Below, piece by piece: positions 19,006-26,359 of a DNA stretch of 64,000 nt. The stretch's first letter is position 1; every line of letters begins with the position of its first letter. The translations under genes and the position numbers were made by a program. The notes under the pieces were generated by a model. The model was not told the origin of the DNA. It was given only the letters and a program-made list of their open reading frames with translations, and made no database searches. The stretch lies in contig NZ_AUIX01000003.1 in assembly GCF_000423925.1 (NCBI RefSeq), positions 124,001-188,000 on the forward strand, in the 5' to 3' direction. This DNA is from Butyrivibrio sp. VCD2006 (lineage in GTDB: Bacteria > Bacillota > Clostridia > Lachnospirales > Lachnospiraceae).

Positions 19006-19443
19006 TTAGCGAACATTTGAAATTATCAGATAGAGCAATCTATAAAGTTCCTTAGCATCTTCAGGACTAAGTTTTACGCAGCTTCCAATCTTTTCCGGAA
19101 TCACTTTTGCTTTGTCCTTAAGGGCCTCACCCTCCTCAGTTATTGAGACTAAAAGATTTCTCTCATCCGTCTTGGATCTTGTTCTTTTAATATATCCTTT
19201 GCTTTCGAGCTTTTTAAGAACAGGTGTAAGAGTACCTGAATCAAGGTAAAGACATTCTCCAAGACTCTTTACATTCATCTCCTTCTTATCCCAAAGTACC
19301 ATCATAGTGATATATTGCGTATAAGTTAAATCTACCTCATCCAAAAACGGCTTATACGCTCTAATGATTTCTTTTGAACACGCATAAAGCGGAAAACACA
19401 ACTGATTCTCAAGCTTTAATGCATCAAAATTCTCTTTACTCAT
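19006..19443 (-). CDS. ohrR: OhrR-type MarR-family peroxide-sensing repressor
   Basis: Winged-helix dimer that releases DNA when a reactive Cys is oxidised by organic hydroperoxides. The 145-residue protein has the N-terminal sensor region NQLCFPLYACSKEIIRAY, with Cys16 matching the Bacillus peroxidatic Cys15 and Tyr30/Tyr41 matching its partner tyrosines. The recognition region is LYLDSGTLTPVLKKLESKG and the wing is KTDERNLLVSIT. A second Cys (Cys22) is present. No ohr peroxidase gene is in the window; the next gene downstream on the same strand is echA. A palindrome below its promoter suggests self-repression. Confidence 0.85.
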   Translation of the reverse strand: MSKENFDALKLENQLCFPLYACSKEIIRAYKPFLDEVDLTYTQYITMMVLWDKKEMNVKSLGECLYLDSGTLTPVLKKLESKGYIKRTRSKTDERNLLVSITEEGEALKDKAKVIPEKIGSCVKLSPEDAKELYRLLYLIISNVR

Positions 19444-19467
19444 TTTTCCCTCCGAAACAAAAAATTA

Positions 19468-19481
19468 AATTGCAAGCAATT
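19468..19481. promoter_or_regulatory. Candidate OhrR operator
   Basis: AATTGC and GCAATT form a perfect six-base inverted repeat around a two-base spacer. It begins about seven bases below the predicted ohrR transcription start. The AT-rich arms resemble the AATT-rich OhrR sites known from Bacillus. Position and shape suggest autorepression; this is unproven. Confidence 0.5.
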
Positions 19482-19494
19482 ATACTGCTTATTT

Positions 19495-19522
19495 ATCATA
19501 GCATAATACTAGATAAAATCAA
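19495..19522 (-). promoter_or_regulatory. Sigma-A promoter candidate for ohrR
   Basis: Minus-strand TTGATT (-35) and TATGAT (-10) are separated by 16 bp, 52 bp upstream of the ohrR ATG. The candidate operator lies just downstream. Confidence 0.5.
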
Positions 19523-19564
19523 GTTTTTTAATAAATATATAATCAAAATTTAAATCAATTATTA

Positions 19565-19593
19565 CAAAATTAAAGGATGCTTTAGCACCCTTT
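19565..19593 (-). terminator. Terminator downstream of minE
   Basis: Arms AAAGGGTGC and GCATCCTTT with a TAAA loop, followed on the minus strand by AATTTTG. It closes the minCDE operon ahead of ohrR. Confidence 0.75.
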
Positions 19594-19600
19594 ACATTTT

Positions 19601-19888
19601 TTATCCTTCAATATTATGCTTCATGTGCCTTATAGGAATATTTGCATATAATGCAGGTACAGTTTTACCGTCCGTATCTGCCCCCTCTGTTTCCATCTGA
19701 GTAAACTTTATATCAAGTCCTGTCTGGTCAACCTCTGCATACTTGGAAAGAACTTCAAGTATATCATTCTTTATTCGTTCCATAAGTTCAGGCGAGCAAC
19801 TTTGTCTGTCAGAGACAAGAACAAGCTTTAAACGATCCTTAGCGGCCTGACTTGAAGTTTTTTTCTTAAAAATATCTGTCAGTTTCAT
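19601..19888 (-). CDS. minE: Cell division topological specificity factor MinE
   Basis: Stimulates MinD ATP hydrolysis and drives pole-to-pole oscillation of MinCD. The 95-residue protein has the N-terminal membrane and MinD-binding segment (MKLTDIFKKKTSSQAAKDRL) followed by the dimerising beta region with VLVSDRQSCSPELMERIK, which is diagnostic. It is third in a minC-minD-minE operon, 15 bp after minD. MinE indicates the oscillating type of Min system rather than the DivIVA-anchored one of Bacillus. Confidence 0.94.
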   Translation of the reverse strand: MKLTDIFKKKTSSQAAKDRLKLVLVSDRQSCSPELMERIKNDILEVLSKYAEVDQTGLDIKFTQMETEGADTDGKTVPALYANIPIRHMKHNIEG

Positions 19889-19903
19889 GGCGAATCCCCC
19901 TTA

Positions 19904-20692
19904 TCACCTAAGAAAAACGCTTGCAATAGCTGCAAACAAACCTTTCCTCTCTTCCAACTTAAGGAAAGGAACTGACTCACCAAGAATCCTTCGGCAAATA
20001 TTCATATATGCCTGACCGGAAAGCGAATTATCACCTGCAAGAGGTTCTCCATTATTTGTCGCAATAACAATACTCTCATCATCGGGTACAACACCCAGAA
20101 GTTCAACGGCAAGAATATCTACAACATCATCAGCGCTCATCATATCTCCGCGCTTAACCATTTCAGGACGAATCCGGTTTACTACAAGCTGTGTCTTACC
20201 TATTTCATTTGCTTCAAGTAGTCCAATTATTCTGTCAGCATCCCTGACAGCTGAAACTTCGGGAGTAGTAACAACTATGGCACGCTCAGCACCTGCTATC
20301 GCATTCTTAAATCCCTGCTCGATTCCTGCAGGACAATCCATGATAACATAGTCAAAATCCTGCTTAAGTTCCTCCGACAGCTTTTTCATCTGGTCCGGAG
20401 TCACACTTGTTTTATCCTTAGTCTGTGCTGCGGGCAGGAGAAACAGGGTATCATATCTCTTATCCCTGATCATAGCCTGTTTAACCTTGCAACTACCCTC
20501 CACAACATCAACCAGATTATAAACAATGCGGTTTTCAAGCCCCATTACCACATCCAGGTTTCTTAGTCCTATATCAGTATCAATAAGAACAACCTTCTTA
20601 TTCAGCTTCGCCAAAGCTGTACCGATATTAGCAGTGGTAGTTGTTTTTCCGACACCACCCTTGCCGGAAGTCACTACTATTACTTCACCCAT
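19904..20692 (-). CDS. minD: Septum site-determining ATPase MinD
   Basis: Membrane-associated ATPase that recruits MinC to block Z-ring formation away from midcell. Deviant Walker A SGKGGVGKTTTTAN is followed by LIDTDIGLRNLDVVMG. The C-terminal KGLFAAIASVFLR is the amphipathic membrane-targeting helix. I use the ATG at 20692 (MGEVIVVTSG); the upstream in-frame TTG overlaps the GGAGGG ribosome site. The length is 262 residues. It lies 22 bp after minC. Confidence 0.96.
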   Translation of the reverse strand: MGEVIVVTSGKGGVGKTTTTANIGTALAKLNKKVVLIDTDIGLRNLDVVMGLENRIVYNLVDVVEGSCKVKQAMIRDKRYDTLFLLPAAQTKDKTSVTPDQMKKLSEELKQDFDYVIMDCPAGIEQGFKNAIAGAERAIVVTTPEVSAVRDADRIIGLLEANEIGKTQLVVNRIRPEMVKRGDMMSADDVVDILAVELLGVVPDDESIVIATNNGEPLAGDNSLSGQAYMNICRRILGESVPFLKLEERKGLFAAIASVFLR

Positions 20693-20714
20693 AAAAAACC
20701 ATCCCTCCAAAAAA

Positions 20715-21470
20715 CTATTGTATAAAACGATTATCGCGCAAAAACGCTGAATCGTAAACCTCTTTTATGATATGTCCATCTAAAATATAGGCAACTTCGG
20801 TTTTCTTTTCAGGTTCACTCTTTTTAAAGCCCTTAAATTTGAGCTTCGGCCCTTCGTCCGAATCCGGTGATATCGCGATTTTATCAGCAATCCTGATCTG
20901 TAAAGGATCAAGTTCAAGTGCCATTACAAAAGTATCTTCATCACCTGACGCTCCGGAAAAGGCACTTCCCCTTAATGAGCCAAGCACAAAAATATTACCA
21001 TCCGAAGTAACTGATGCTCCGGGCTTAACATCACCCATAATTACAATACTTTTCTCAGAGACTAATGTTCTGCCGGAACGAAGTGTACCGTAGTGAACAA
21101 TAGCTTGTTCCTTAAGATTTTCCAATACTTCATCAATGTCAGGCTCTTGCTCAGCGGTTTTTTCTTCATTTTGTTGTAGTTCCGGTTGTTTTACATAGCT
21201 TGCGAAAATCCTGTCTGTATCAGGATCGTCTCTTAATACACAACAAACATTTATATTACAATTAGCTGAAATAACATCAAGAATTTCGTTCTCTTCTTTG
21301 TCGCATATATTTCTGCCTCTAATTATCATCCCCATAGAGGCTCTTCCAAGAAAAGATTTAGATTCTCTAAACTTCTTTGCTATCTCATCTATTAAGACAT
21401 CAAATGATGCTGAAGAATTAAGTTCCAGAATTATTCCTGTTCCTGTACCTTTGAGATTAACCAACCCCAT
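20715..21470 (-). CDS. minC: Septum site-determining protein MinC
   Basis: Inhibitor of FtsZ polymerisation, positioned by MinD. The N-terminal FtsZ-binding domain spans about residues 1-90. A variable linker with several Glu and Gln residues leads to the C-terminal beta-helix dimerisation and MinD-binding domain (VMGDVKPGASVTSDGNIFVL). ATG 21470 gives MGLVNLKG, with GGAGG 11 bases upstream; an in-frame TTG two codons earlier is possible. It heads the min operon just below the tsf terminator, so the operon promoter must lie in a very short gap or transcription reads through. Confidence 0.92.
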   Translation of the reverse strand: MGLVNLKGTGTGIILELNSSASFDVLIDEIAKKFRESKSFLGRASMGMIIRGRNICDKEENEILDVISANCNINVCCVLRDDPDTDRIFASYVKQPELQQNEEKTAEQEPDIDEVLENLKEQAIVHYGTLRSGRTLVSEKSIVIMGDVKPGASVTSDGNIFVLGSLRGSAFSGASGDEDTFVMALELDPLQIRIADKIAISPDSDEGPKLKFKGFKKSEPEKKTEVAYILDGHIIKEVYDSAFLRDNRFIQ

Positions 21471-21512
21471 CTGCAATAACTCCTCCAAAAAACATTTTTC
21501 ATTAAAATTCAG

Positions 21513-21546
21513 AAAAAAGCCCCTGCCGTTTAATAACGGCAAGGGC
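21513..21546 (-). terminator. Strong Rho-independent terminator downstream of tsf
   Basis: GC-rich arms GCCCTTGCCGTT and AACGGCAGGGGC with an ATTA loop, followed on the minus strand by six Ts. It ends the rpsB-tsf transcript before minC. Confidence 0.9.
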
Positions 21547-21571
21547 AATCAATTTTTATAATTGATAGGAA

Positions 21572-22522
21572 TTACTGCATTCCTGCCTGCTTAGCAACTT
21601 CTTCTGCGAAGTTCTCTTCTCTCTTCTCGATGCCTTCACCGGTCTCAAAACGAATGAAACGCTTAATTGAAAGATTAGCACCATTCTCCTTAGCAACCTG
21701 TGCTACATACTGAGCAACAGTCTGCTTTCCATCTTCAGCCTTAACAAATACCTGCTGATTAAGGCAGATCTCCTTAAGCTCTTTCTGAAGACGACCCTCG
21801 AGCATCTTCTCGATGATCTGCTGAGGCTTTCTCTTTCCTTCAGGAAGCTCTTCGTTCTCCTTTGTAGCCTGAGCAAGAAGGATCTCCTTCTCGTGGTTTC
21901 TGAACTCCTCAGAAACATCATTCATATCAACATACTTAGGATTAAGAGCTGCAATCTGCATTGCGATGTTCTTGATAGCTTCCTTGATGTTATCGTTAAC
22001 AACATCTGTATCAGCCTCAACAAGAACTGAAATTCTTCCGCCACCGTGAACGTAAGGAATTACGATTCCGTTCTCAGCTGTAACCTTCTCGAAACGACGA
22101 ATGCTGAGCTTCTCTGAGATAACTGCTGTGATCTCGATAAGTGCTTCCTGAACAGTCTTAGAAGCATCTGCATTCCACTTCTCAGCCATGAAGCTATCCA
22201 TATCCTTAGAATCAGATTCTACAGCCTGCTTAGCAACTGCCTCAACGAATGACTGGAACTGCTCGTTCTTAGCAACGAAGTCTGTCTCTGAGTTAACCTC
22301 TACAACTGCTGCTGTCTTGTCATCCTTAACAGCGATTCTTGTAAGACCCTCAGCTGCGATTCTGCTAGCCTTCTTCTCAGCCTTAGCCTGACCGTTCTTT
22401 CTAAGGAACTCAACTGCTGCATCCATATCTCCGTTTGTCTCGGTAAGTGCCTTCTTGCACTCCATCATACCTGCGCCGGTAGACTCACGTAACTCTTTAA
22501 CCATTGCTGCTGTGATAGCCAT
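21572..22522 (-). CDS. tsf: Translation elongation factor Ts
   Basis: Guanine nucleotide exchange factor for EF-Tu. The N-terminal segment AAMVKELRESTGAGMMECKK and the following coiled region (DMDAAVEFLRKNG) are diagnostic, and the core domains have SETDFVAKNEQF. The ATG at 22522 follows GGAGG by eight bases and gives a normal 316-residue protein; the frame is open upstream but not needed. It is cotranscribed with rpsB across a 150-bp gap that holds a half-copy of the dispersed hairpin repeat. Confidence 0.97.
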   Translation of the reverse strand: MAITAAMVKELRESTGAGMMECKKALTETNGDMDAAVEFLRKNGQAKAEKKASRIAAEGLTRIAVKDDKTAAVVEVNSETDFVAKNEQFQSFVEAVAKQAVESDSKDMDSFMAEKWNADASKTVQEALIEITAVISEKLSIRRFEKVTAENGIVIPYVHGGGRISVLVEADTDVVNDNIKEAIKNIAMQIAALNPKYVDMNDVSEEFRNHEKEILLAQATKENEELPEGKRKPQQIIEKMLEGRLQKELKEICLNQQVFVKAEDGKQTVAQYVAQVAKENGANLSIKRFIRFETGEGIEKREENFAEEVAKQAGMQ

Positions 22523-22554
22523 GTATTTATCCTCCAAGATATTTGATTTTATCA

Positions 22555-22604
22555 CCCTCATCCGTCAGCTTCGCTGACACCTTCTCCCTAAAAGGCGAAG
22601 GCTT
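22555..22604 (+). repeat. Dispersed hairpin repeat, half element (rpsB-tsf gap)
   Basis: Begins CCCTCATCCG, then a small hairpin (GTCAGCTTCGCTGAC), then CCTTCTCCC...GGCGAAGG and a T-rich end. Same family and orientation as the elements at 41737, 54757, 56568 and 62035. It lies in the rpsB-tsf gap, antisense to both genes. Confidence 0.75.
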
Positions 22605-22672
22605 TATATCTTCAACGAAAAAAGATTGATGAGTACATAATGATTTATATCACTAATATATTTCTAACAGAA

Positions 22673-23416
22673 TTACTCTTCAGTAGCCTCAGCTGCCTCT
22701 TCCTCAACAGCATCCTCAGATGTGAGGTTCTCAGCACCCTGGTTAGCCTCGATAACTGCATCAGCCATCTTACCAACAAGAAGCTTTACTGCACGGATAG
22801 CATCATCATTACCAGGAATGATGAAGTCAAGCTCGTCGGGATCGCAGTTTGTATCGCCGATACCGATAAGTGTGATTCCAAGTGCCTCTGCCTCCTGAAT
22901 GCAGATTCTCTCCTTCTTAGGATCTACTACGAAGATTGCATCAGGGATTCTCTTCATGTCGCGGATTCCGCCAAGAACCTTGTCAAGCTTCTCATATTCC
23001 TTCTTGAGCTGTGCAACTTCCTTCTTGGGAAGAACATCGAATGTTCCATCTTCCTGCATCTTCTCAAGCTTCTTAAGACGCTCGATTCTGCTCTGGATTG
23101 TACGGAAGTTGGTGAGCATACCACCAAGCCATCTCTCGTTTACATAGTACATACCGCAACGCTCAGCCTCAGACTTAACTGCATCCTGTGCCTGCTTCTT
23201 AGTACCAACAAAAAGAACTGTACCACCCTGTGAAGCGATCTCAAATACTGCCTTGTAAGCCTCGTCAACCTTAACGACTGACTTCTGAAGATCGATAATG
23301 TGGATACCATTTCTCTCTGTGAAGATGTAAGGAGCCATCTTAGGGTTCCATCTTCTTGTCTGGTGACCAAAGTGTACACCTGCTTCAAGTAACTGTTTCA
23401 TAGATACAACGCTCAT
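22673..23416 (-). CDS. rpsB: Small ribosomal subunit protein uS2
   Basis: Ribosomal protein S2 of the 30S subunit (247 residues). [20 protein letters not shown] and the following [10 protein letters not shown] are family hallmarks. The acidic C-terminal tail ([14 protein letters not shown]) is usual in Firmicutes. GGAGG precedes the ATG. A leader of about 150 bases with small hairpins lies upstream, below the terminator of the motility locus. The order rpsB-tsf is conserved. Confidence 0.97.
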   Translation of the reverse strand: MSVVSMKQLLEAGVHFGHQTRRWNPKMAPYIFTERNGIHIIDLQKSVVKVDEAYKAVFEIASQGGTVLFVGTKKQAQDAVKSEAERCGMYYVNERWLGGMLTNFRTIQSRIERLKKLEKMQEDGTFDVLPKKEVAQLKKEYEKLDKVLGGIRDMKRIPDAIFVVDPKKERICIQEAEALGITLIGIGDTNCDPDELDFIIPGNDDAIRAVKLLVGKMADAVIEANQGAENLTSEDAVEEEAAEATEE

Positions 23417-23560
23417 GTTATTACCTCCATTTGGTTAATCTTCCGCATATCTTTGCCTTTTGACCCGAAGGGGCGTTAGTTCCTTCGGAAGGTTCTCATC
23501 CTATCCATAAAGGACACCGGATGAAATCTGGAAATGCGTGTTTATTTGCAACACTGCCTG
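23417..23560 (-). promoter_or_regulatory. rpsB 5' leader region
   Basis: Non-coding stretch upstream of rpsB. On the minus strand it has two short hairpins (CCTTCCGAAGG and CCCCTTCGGG) 35-65 bases before the ATG. Such leaders can mediate S2 feedback control, but I cannot match this one to a known S2-leader consensus. No promoter is clear by eye. Confidence 0.35.
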
Positions 23561-23572
23561 CAAAAAGGGCAT

Positions 23573-23625
23573 AAAAAAGCCCAAATGCTCACAGCTTCAT
23601 AAGAATACCATGATTTTGGGCTTTT
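23573..23625 (-). terminator. Terminator at the end of the motility locus
   Basis: On the minus strand AAGCCCAAA pairs with TTTGGGCTT across a roughly 30-base loop and is followed by a run of Ts. It lies 13 bp past the stop of the last locus gene (23638). Confidence 0.65.
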
Positions 23626-23637
23626 GACAAGACATTT

Positions 23638-24510
23638 TTACCTTGTAATTATAGAAGCAATCTCTTCAAAAGATGCGCCTCTCGGAATCTGCTTGGTACC
23701 TGAGCGAACTGATCTGTCCTTTCCGGTACTAATAAGATATTTATTGAATGATACTCCGTCAGTTATAACTCCTGATTCTCTTAAGATTCTGGCACAGTCA
23801 TCAGAATCACTACCGCTCGGAAGCACAACTACAATGTAGTTTGTATCTTCTGTCTGAGGCTGTGAAGCTTCCGGTTGTGAAGCTGCCGGTTGCTCAGCTG
23901 CTGGCTCTTCAACTTCAGACTGATTATTCACTACTTCTTCAGCTTTAGGCTGTTCTGTTTCTGCTTCTGCCTCTGGCTGCTTTGCGGTGCTATTATTTGC
24001 AGCTGCATTATCACTAACAGTTTCTTCCACGGTTGAATCCGCTGTTGCCTGATCATCAATTACTGTTTCTGTTTTTTCTGCTTCAATCGTTTTAGTAGAA
24101 GCCATTTCAGCGGCATCATCAGAAGCGAGCTTAACATCTTCTTCGGATTCAATGCTTTCACTGTTTTCTCCACTCTGCTCGCTTTTTTTCGACGCTTCAT
24201 CCATTTCAGGAATTGGTTCACTTGGCGAAGGCTCGGTTTCGTTGATTTCTTCAAATATTTCTTTTCCTTCTTTATCCATTTCCGTATTGGATGTAGTGTT
24301 ATTCGCTTCATCTGTAACCTCCGGATTCTTTATTGTCTCCGAATAACTCGACAAAGTACTTTCAGCCTCTACCATTCCAAGCTGCTTTGCTCTCTTGATT
24401 ATCTCCTCATCGCTCATCTTGCTGCCGGGATTACCAAGAACAATTCCCATTATCACAGCGGTGAGGACAGTTCCTAGTCCAAGTCCTCTTAAATAGTATT
24501 TTAGTTTCAT
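23638..24510 (-). CDS. Membrane-anchored protein with YceG/MltG-like C-terminal segment
   Basis: A 290-residue protein with one N-terminal membrane segment (YLRGLGLGTVLTAVIMGIVLG) but no transglycosylase core. A long acidic low-complexity linker rich in Glu, Thr and Ala (about residues 55-220) leads to a small C-terminal domain (YIVVVLPSGSDSDDCARILR ... GASFEEIASIITR). That last part resembles the LysM-like region at the start of MltG/YceG proteins, judged by eye. It is the last gene of the motility-locus strand, 31 bp after the long-helix protein gene, and is followed by a terminator. An envelope role is plausible; nothing proves it belongs to motility. Confidence 0.6.
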   Translation of the reverse strand: MKLKYYLRGLGLGTVLTAVIMGIVLGNPGSKMSDEEIIKRAKQLGMVEAESTLSSYSETIKNPEVTDEANNTTSNTEMDKEGKEIFEEINETEPSPSEPIPEMDEASKKSEQSGENSESIESEEDVKLASDDAAEMASTKTIEAEKTETVIDDQATADSTVEETVSDNAAANNSTAKQPEAEAETEQPKAEEVVNNQSEVEEPAAEQPAASQPEASQPQTEDTNYIVVVLPSGSDSDDCARILRESGVITDGVSFNKYLISTGKDRSVRSGTKQIPRGASFEEIASIITR

Positions 24511-24541
24511 AATTAGTTTTTATTCCCCCCAAAATCGCTTT

Positions 24542-25861
24542 TTAAATTATGGAACTGCGATTTTTCTTATGCTTTCCCGCAAGGTCTATTACCAGTTTTA
24601 CCTCTCCTATCCCAAGTCTCAGTTCTCTTGCTATCACAACTGCGGATTTACCTTGTTTATGCATATCAAGGATTTTCTGATTCCTTGAAGCGGGATCACT
24701 AATTATTTCATTATTATTAGCCGGTTCGTCAGTATTTATCTTTTTTCTTGAAGCATCCGAGATTGAAACAACCTTCGCAGGTTTCTCAGTAACTTCATCA
24801 GCTGTATCATCGACGAAATCCTCTTCATTAGAATCCGGCCAGTATTTTGCATGAAGCTCTAAAGGCTCATCCTCACCAAAATACTCATTATCAAACATAG
24901 CCATGTCCTGCATCTCAGACTGTGATCTGATAACCCTGTTCTGAGTCTTTTGCGCTGTTGCTTCATCCGCTCTCTCTAAAATATCTGCCAAAGACGAGAA
25001 TTTCACATCTGTCTGATTCTTAGTCGCGGCATCGAATTCAGCCTGCATTCTGGCTTGCATTTCAGCATTCATTCCTGCTGCTTCTTCAACTTCAGCAAAT
25101 CTCCTTGAAGCCTCTTCGACCTCAGCTTTTCTTCTTGCTTCTTCCTCGGCTGCAGCCTTCATTCTTGCTTCTTCCTCAGCTGCCGCTTTTCTTCTTGCCT
25201 CTTCCTCGGCTGCAGCTCTTCTTGCAGCTTCCGCCTCAGCCTCAGCTTTTCTTCTTGCTTCCTCAGCTTCGGCTCTTCTTTGTTCTTCGGCTTTTCTTCT
25301 TGCTTCTGCCTCTAATTCAGCCTTTCTTCTGGCTTCAGCCTCCTGCTCAGCTCTTCTTCTCTCTTCAGCTTCACGAAGAGCCTTCTCCCTGGCTTTTGCC
25401 TGAAGCTCAGACTGCCTTTTAGCTTCTTCTTCAAGCAGTGCCAGTCTCCTTGCCTCAGCATCTTTCACTTCTTTAGCAGCACGATTAGCCTCAGAAACAG
25501 TGTTTTTGAGGTTCTTGTGCTTGTCATTAAGCATATCATACATGAAAACTACTTCATCATGATTTTTATGGATATCATTCATGACAGTATCTGAATATTC
25601 ACTTATGGCAGACATCTTCTCATTAGTGACCCTGTCCAAAGCACGTTCTGCTTTATTAATAGCCTCTTCAAGACTATCATCAAGCATCTCATCAATATTA
25701 CTCTGAGAATTCTTAACGGCCTTCGACACCATGTCATTAATCTTCTGATTTGTTCTGTCAAAATCAAAACCTGAAGATTCTTTGCCCCCCGGAATAAGAT
25801 ACCCTATTATAACCGCAAGGATCCCTGCGGCGATCAAAATTATTTCCGTAACACTTATCAT
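24542..25861 (-). CDS. Long-helix membrane protein with HTH-like C-terminus (DUF6115-type)
   Basis: A 439-residue protein of unknown function. One N-terminal membrane segment (IILIAAGILAVIIGYLIP) is followed by a coiled-coil stretch and then about 130 residues (roughly 135-265) of Ala/Glu/Arg/Lys repeats such as EEEARRKAAAEEEARMKAAA, which should form a long single helix. The final 45 residues (ILDMHKQGKSAVVIAREL and on) look like a helix-turn-helix, similar to small domains seen in other Firmicutes motility loci. It lies between two equally obscure genes downstream of fapA. A spacer or scaffold role at the membrane is conceivable but inferred. Confidence 0.6.
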   Translation of the reverse strand: MISVTEIILIAAGILAVIIGYLIPGGKESSGFDFDRTNQKINDMVSKAVKNSQSNIDEMLDDSLEEAINKAERALDRVTNEKMSAISEYSDTVMNDIHKNHDEVVFMYDMLNDKHKNLKNTVSEANRAAKEVKDAEARRLALLEEEAKRQSELQAKAREKALREAEERRRAEQEAEARRKAELEAEARRKAEEQRRAEAEEARRKAEAEAEAARRAAAEEEARRKAAAEEEARMKAAAEEEARRKAEVEEASRRFAEVEEAAGMNAEMQARMQAEFDAATKNQTDVKFSSLADILERADEATAQKTQNRVIRSQSEMQDMAMFDNEYFGEDEPLELHAKYWPDSNEEDFVDDTADEVTEKPAKVVSISDASRKKINTDEPANNNEIISDPASRNQKILDMHKQGKSAVVIARELRLGIGEVKLVIDLAGKHKKNRSSII

Positions 25862-25927
25862 AATATCCCCACTCTAACCCAAGTATTCCGCTCCCATCAG
25901 AATATACTCTCTAGTATTATAAAGTGT

Positions 25928-26287
25928 TCAGATTTTGAAGTCAAACCCCGAAGAAATATGCATATCCAAAGGTTTTCCGTCCGCTCCTATGAGGGTTTCG
26001 GAAAGCTTTTCAAGCTCCTCCGGTGATTTGTACTGATGCTTGCCTTTACCGCCATTTCCAAAGTATTCATTCTTACCTTTTTCTTTGGCGTCATGCTTTT
26101 CCTTTTCCTGCTGAGAGGCATTTTCCTTCCTTGTTACAGAATTGGCCTTCTGATCAGTTTCCTTATTGAATTCTGTTTGGAAAGCATTCTGATCAGAGAA
26201 GACTTTATTGTCTTCATTTTGCTTAATCTGCGAAACATCATTGGTTCTTAGCATGTTTCCGTTAAAATCAATTCTGCTTATAGACAT
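25928..26287 (-). CDS. Hypothetical protein of the motility locus
   Basis: A 119-residue hydrophilic protein I do not recognise. It starts MSISRIDFNGNMLRTNDV, has a middle dominated by Lys, Glu, Asn and Gln (probably disordered), and ends with a conserved-looking segment (SPEELEKLSETLIGADGKPL). It has no membrane segment or signal peptide. GGGAGG stands seven bases before the ATG. It lies between fapA and the long-helix protein gene on the same strand. A small partner of a flagellar or surface protein is possible. Confidence 0.55.
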   Translation of the reverse strand: MSISRIDFNGNMLRTNDVSQIKQNEDNKVFSDQNAFQTEFNKETDQKANSVTRKENASQQEKEKHDAKEKGKNEYFGNGGKGKHQYKSPEELEKLSETLIGADGKPLDMHISSGFDFKI

Positions 26288-26359
26288 AAATACCTCCCTT
26301 CTCCCGCGATTTTTCTCCTCCTTATATAATAATTATATCGTATAAAAACTTGATTTTCA

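Noticed and set aside
25105..25422. Plus-strand Leu/Pro-rich ORF opposite the long-helix protein
   Set aside because: Mirror of the Ala/Glu/Arg repeat codons on the minus strand.
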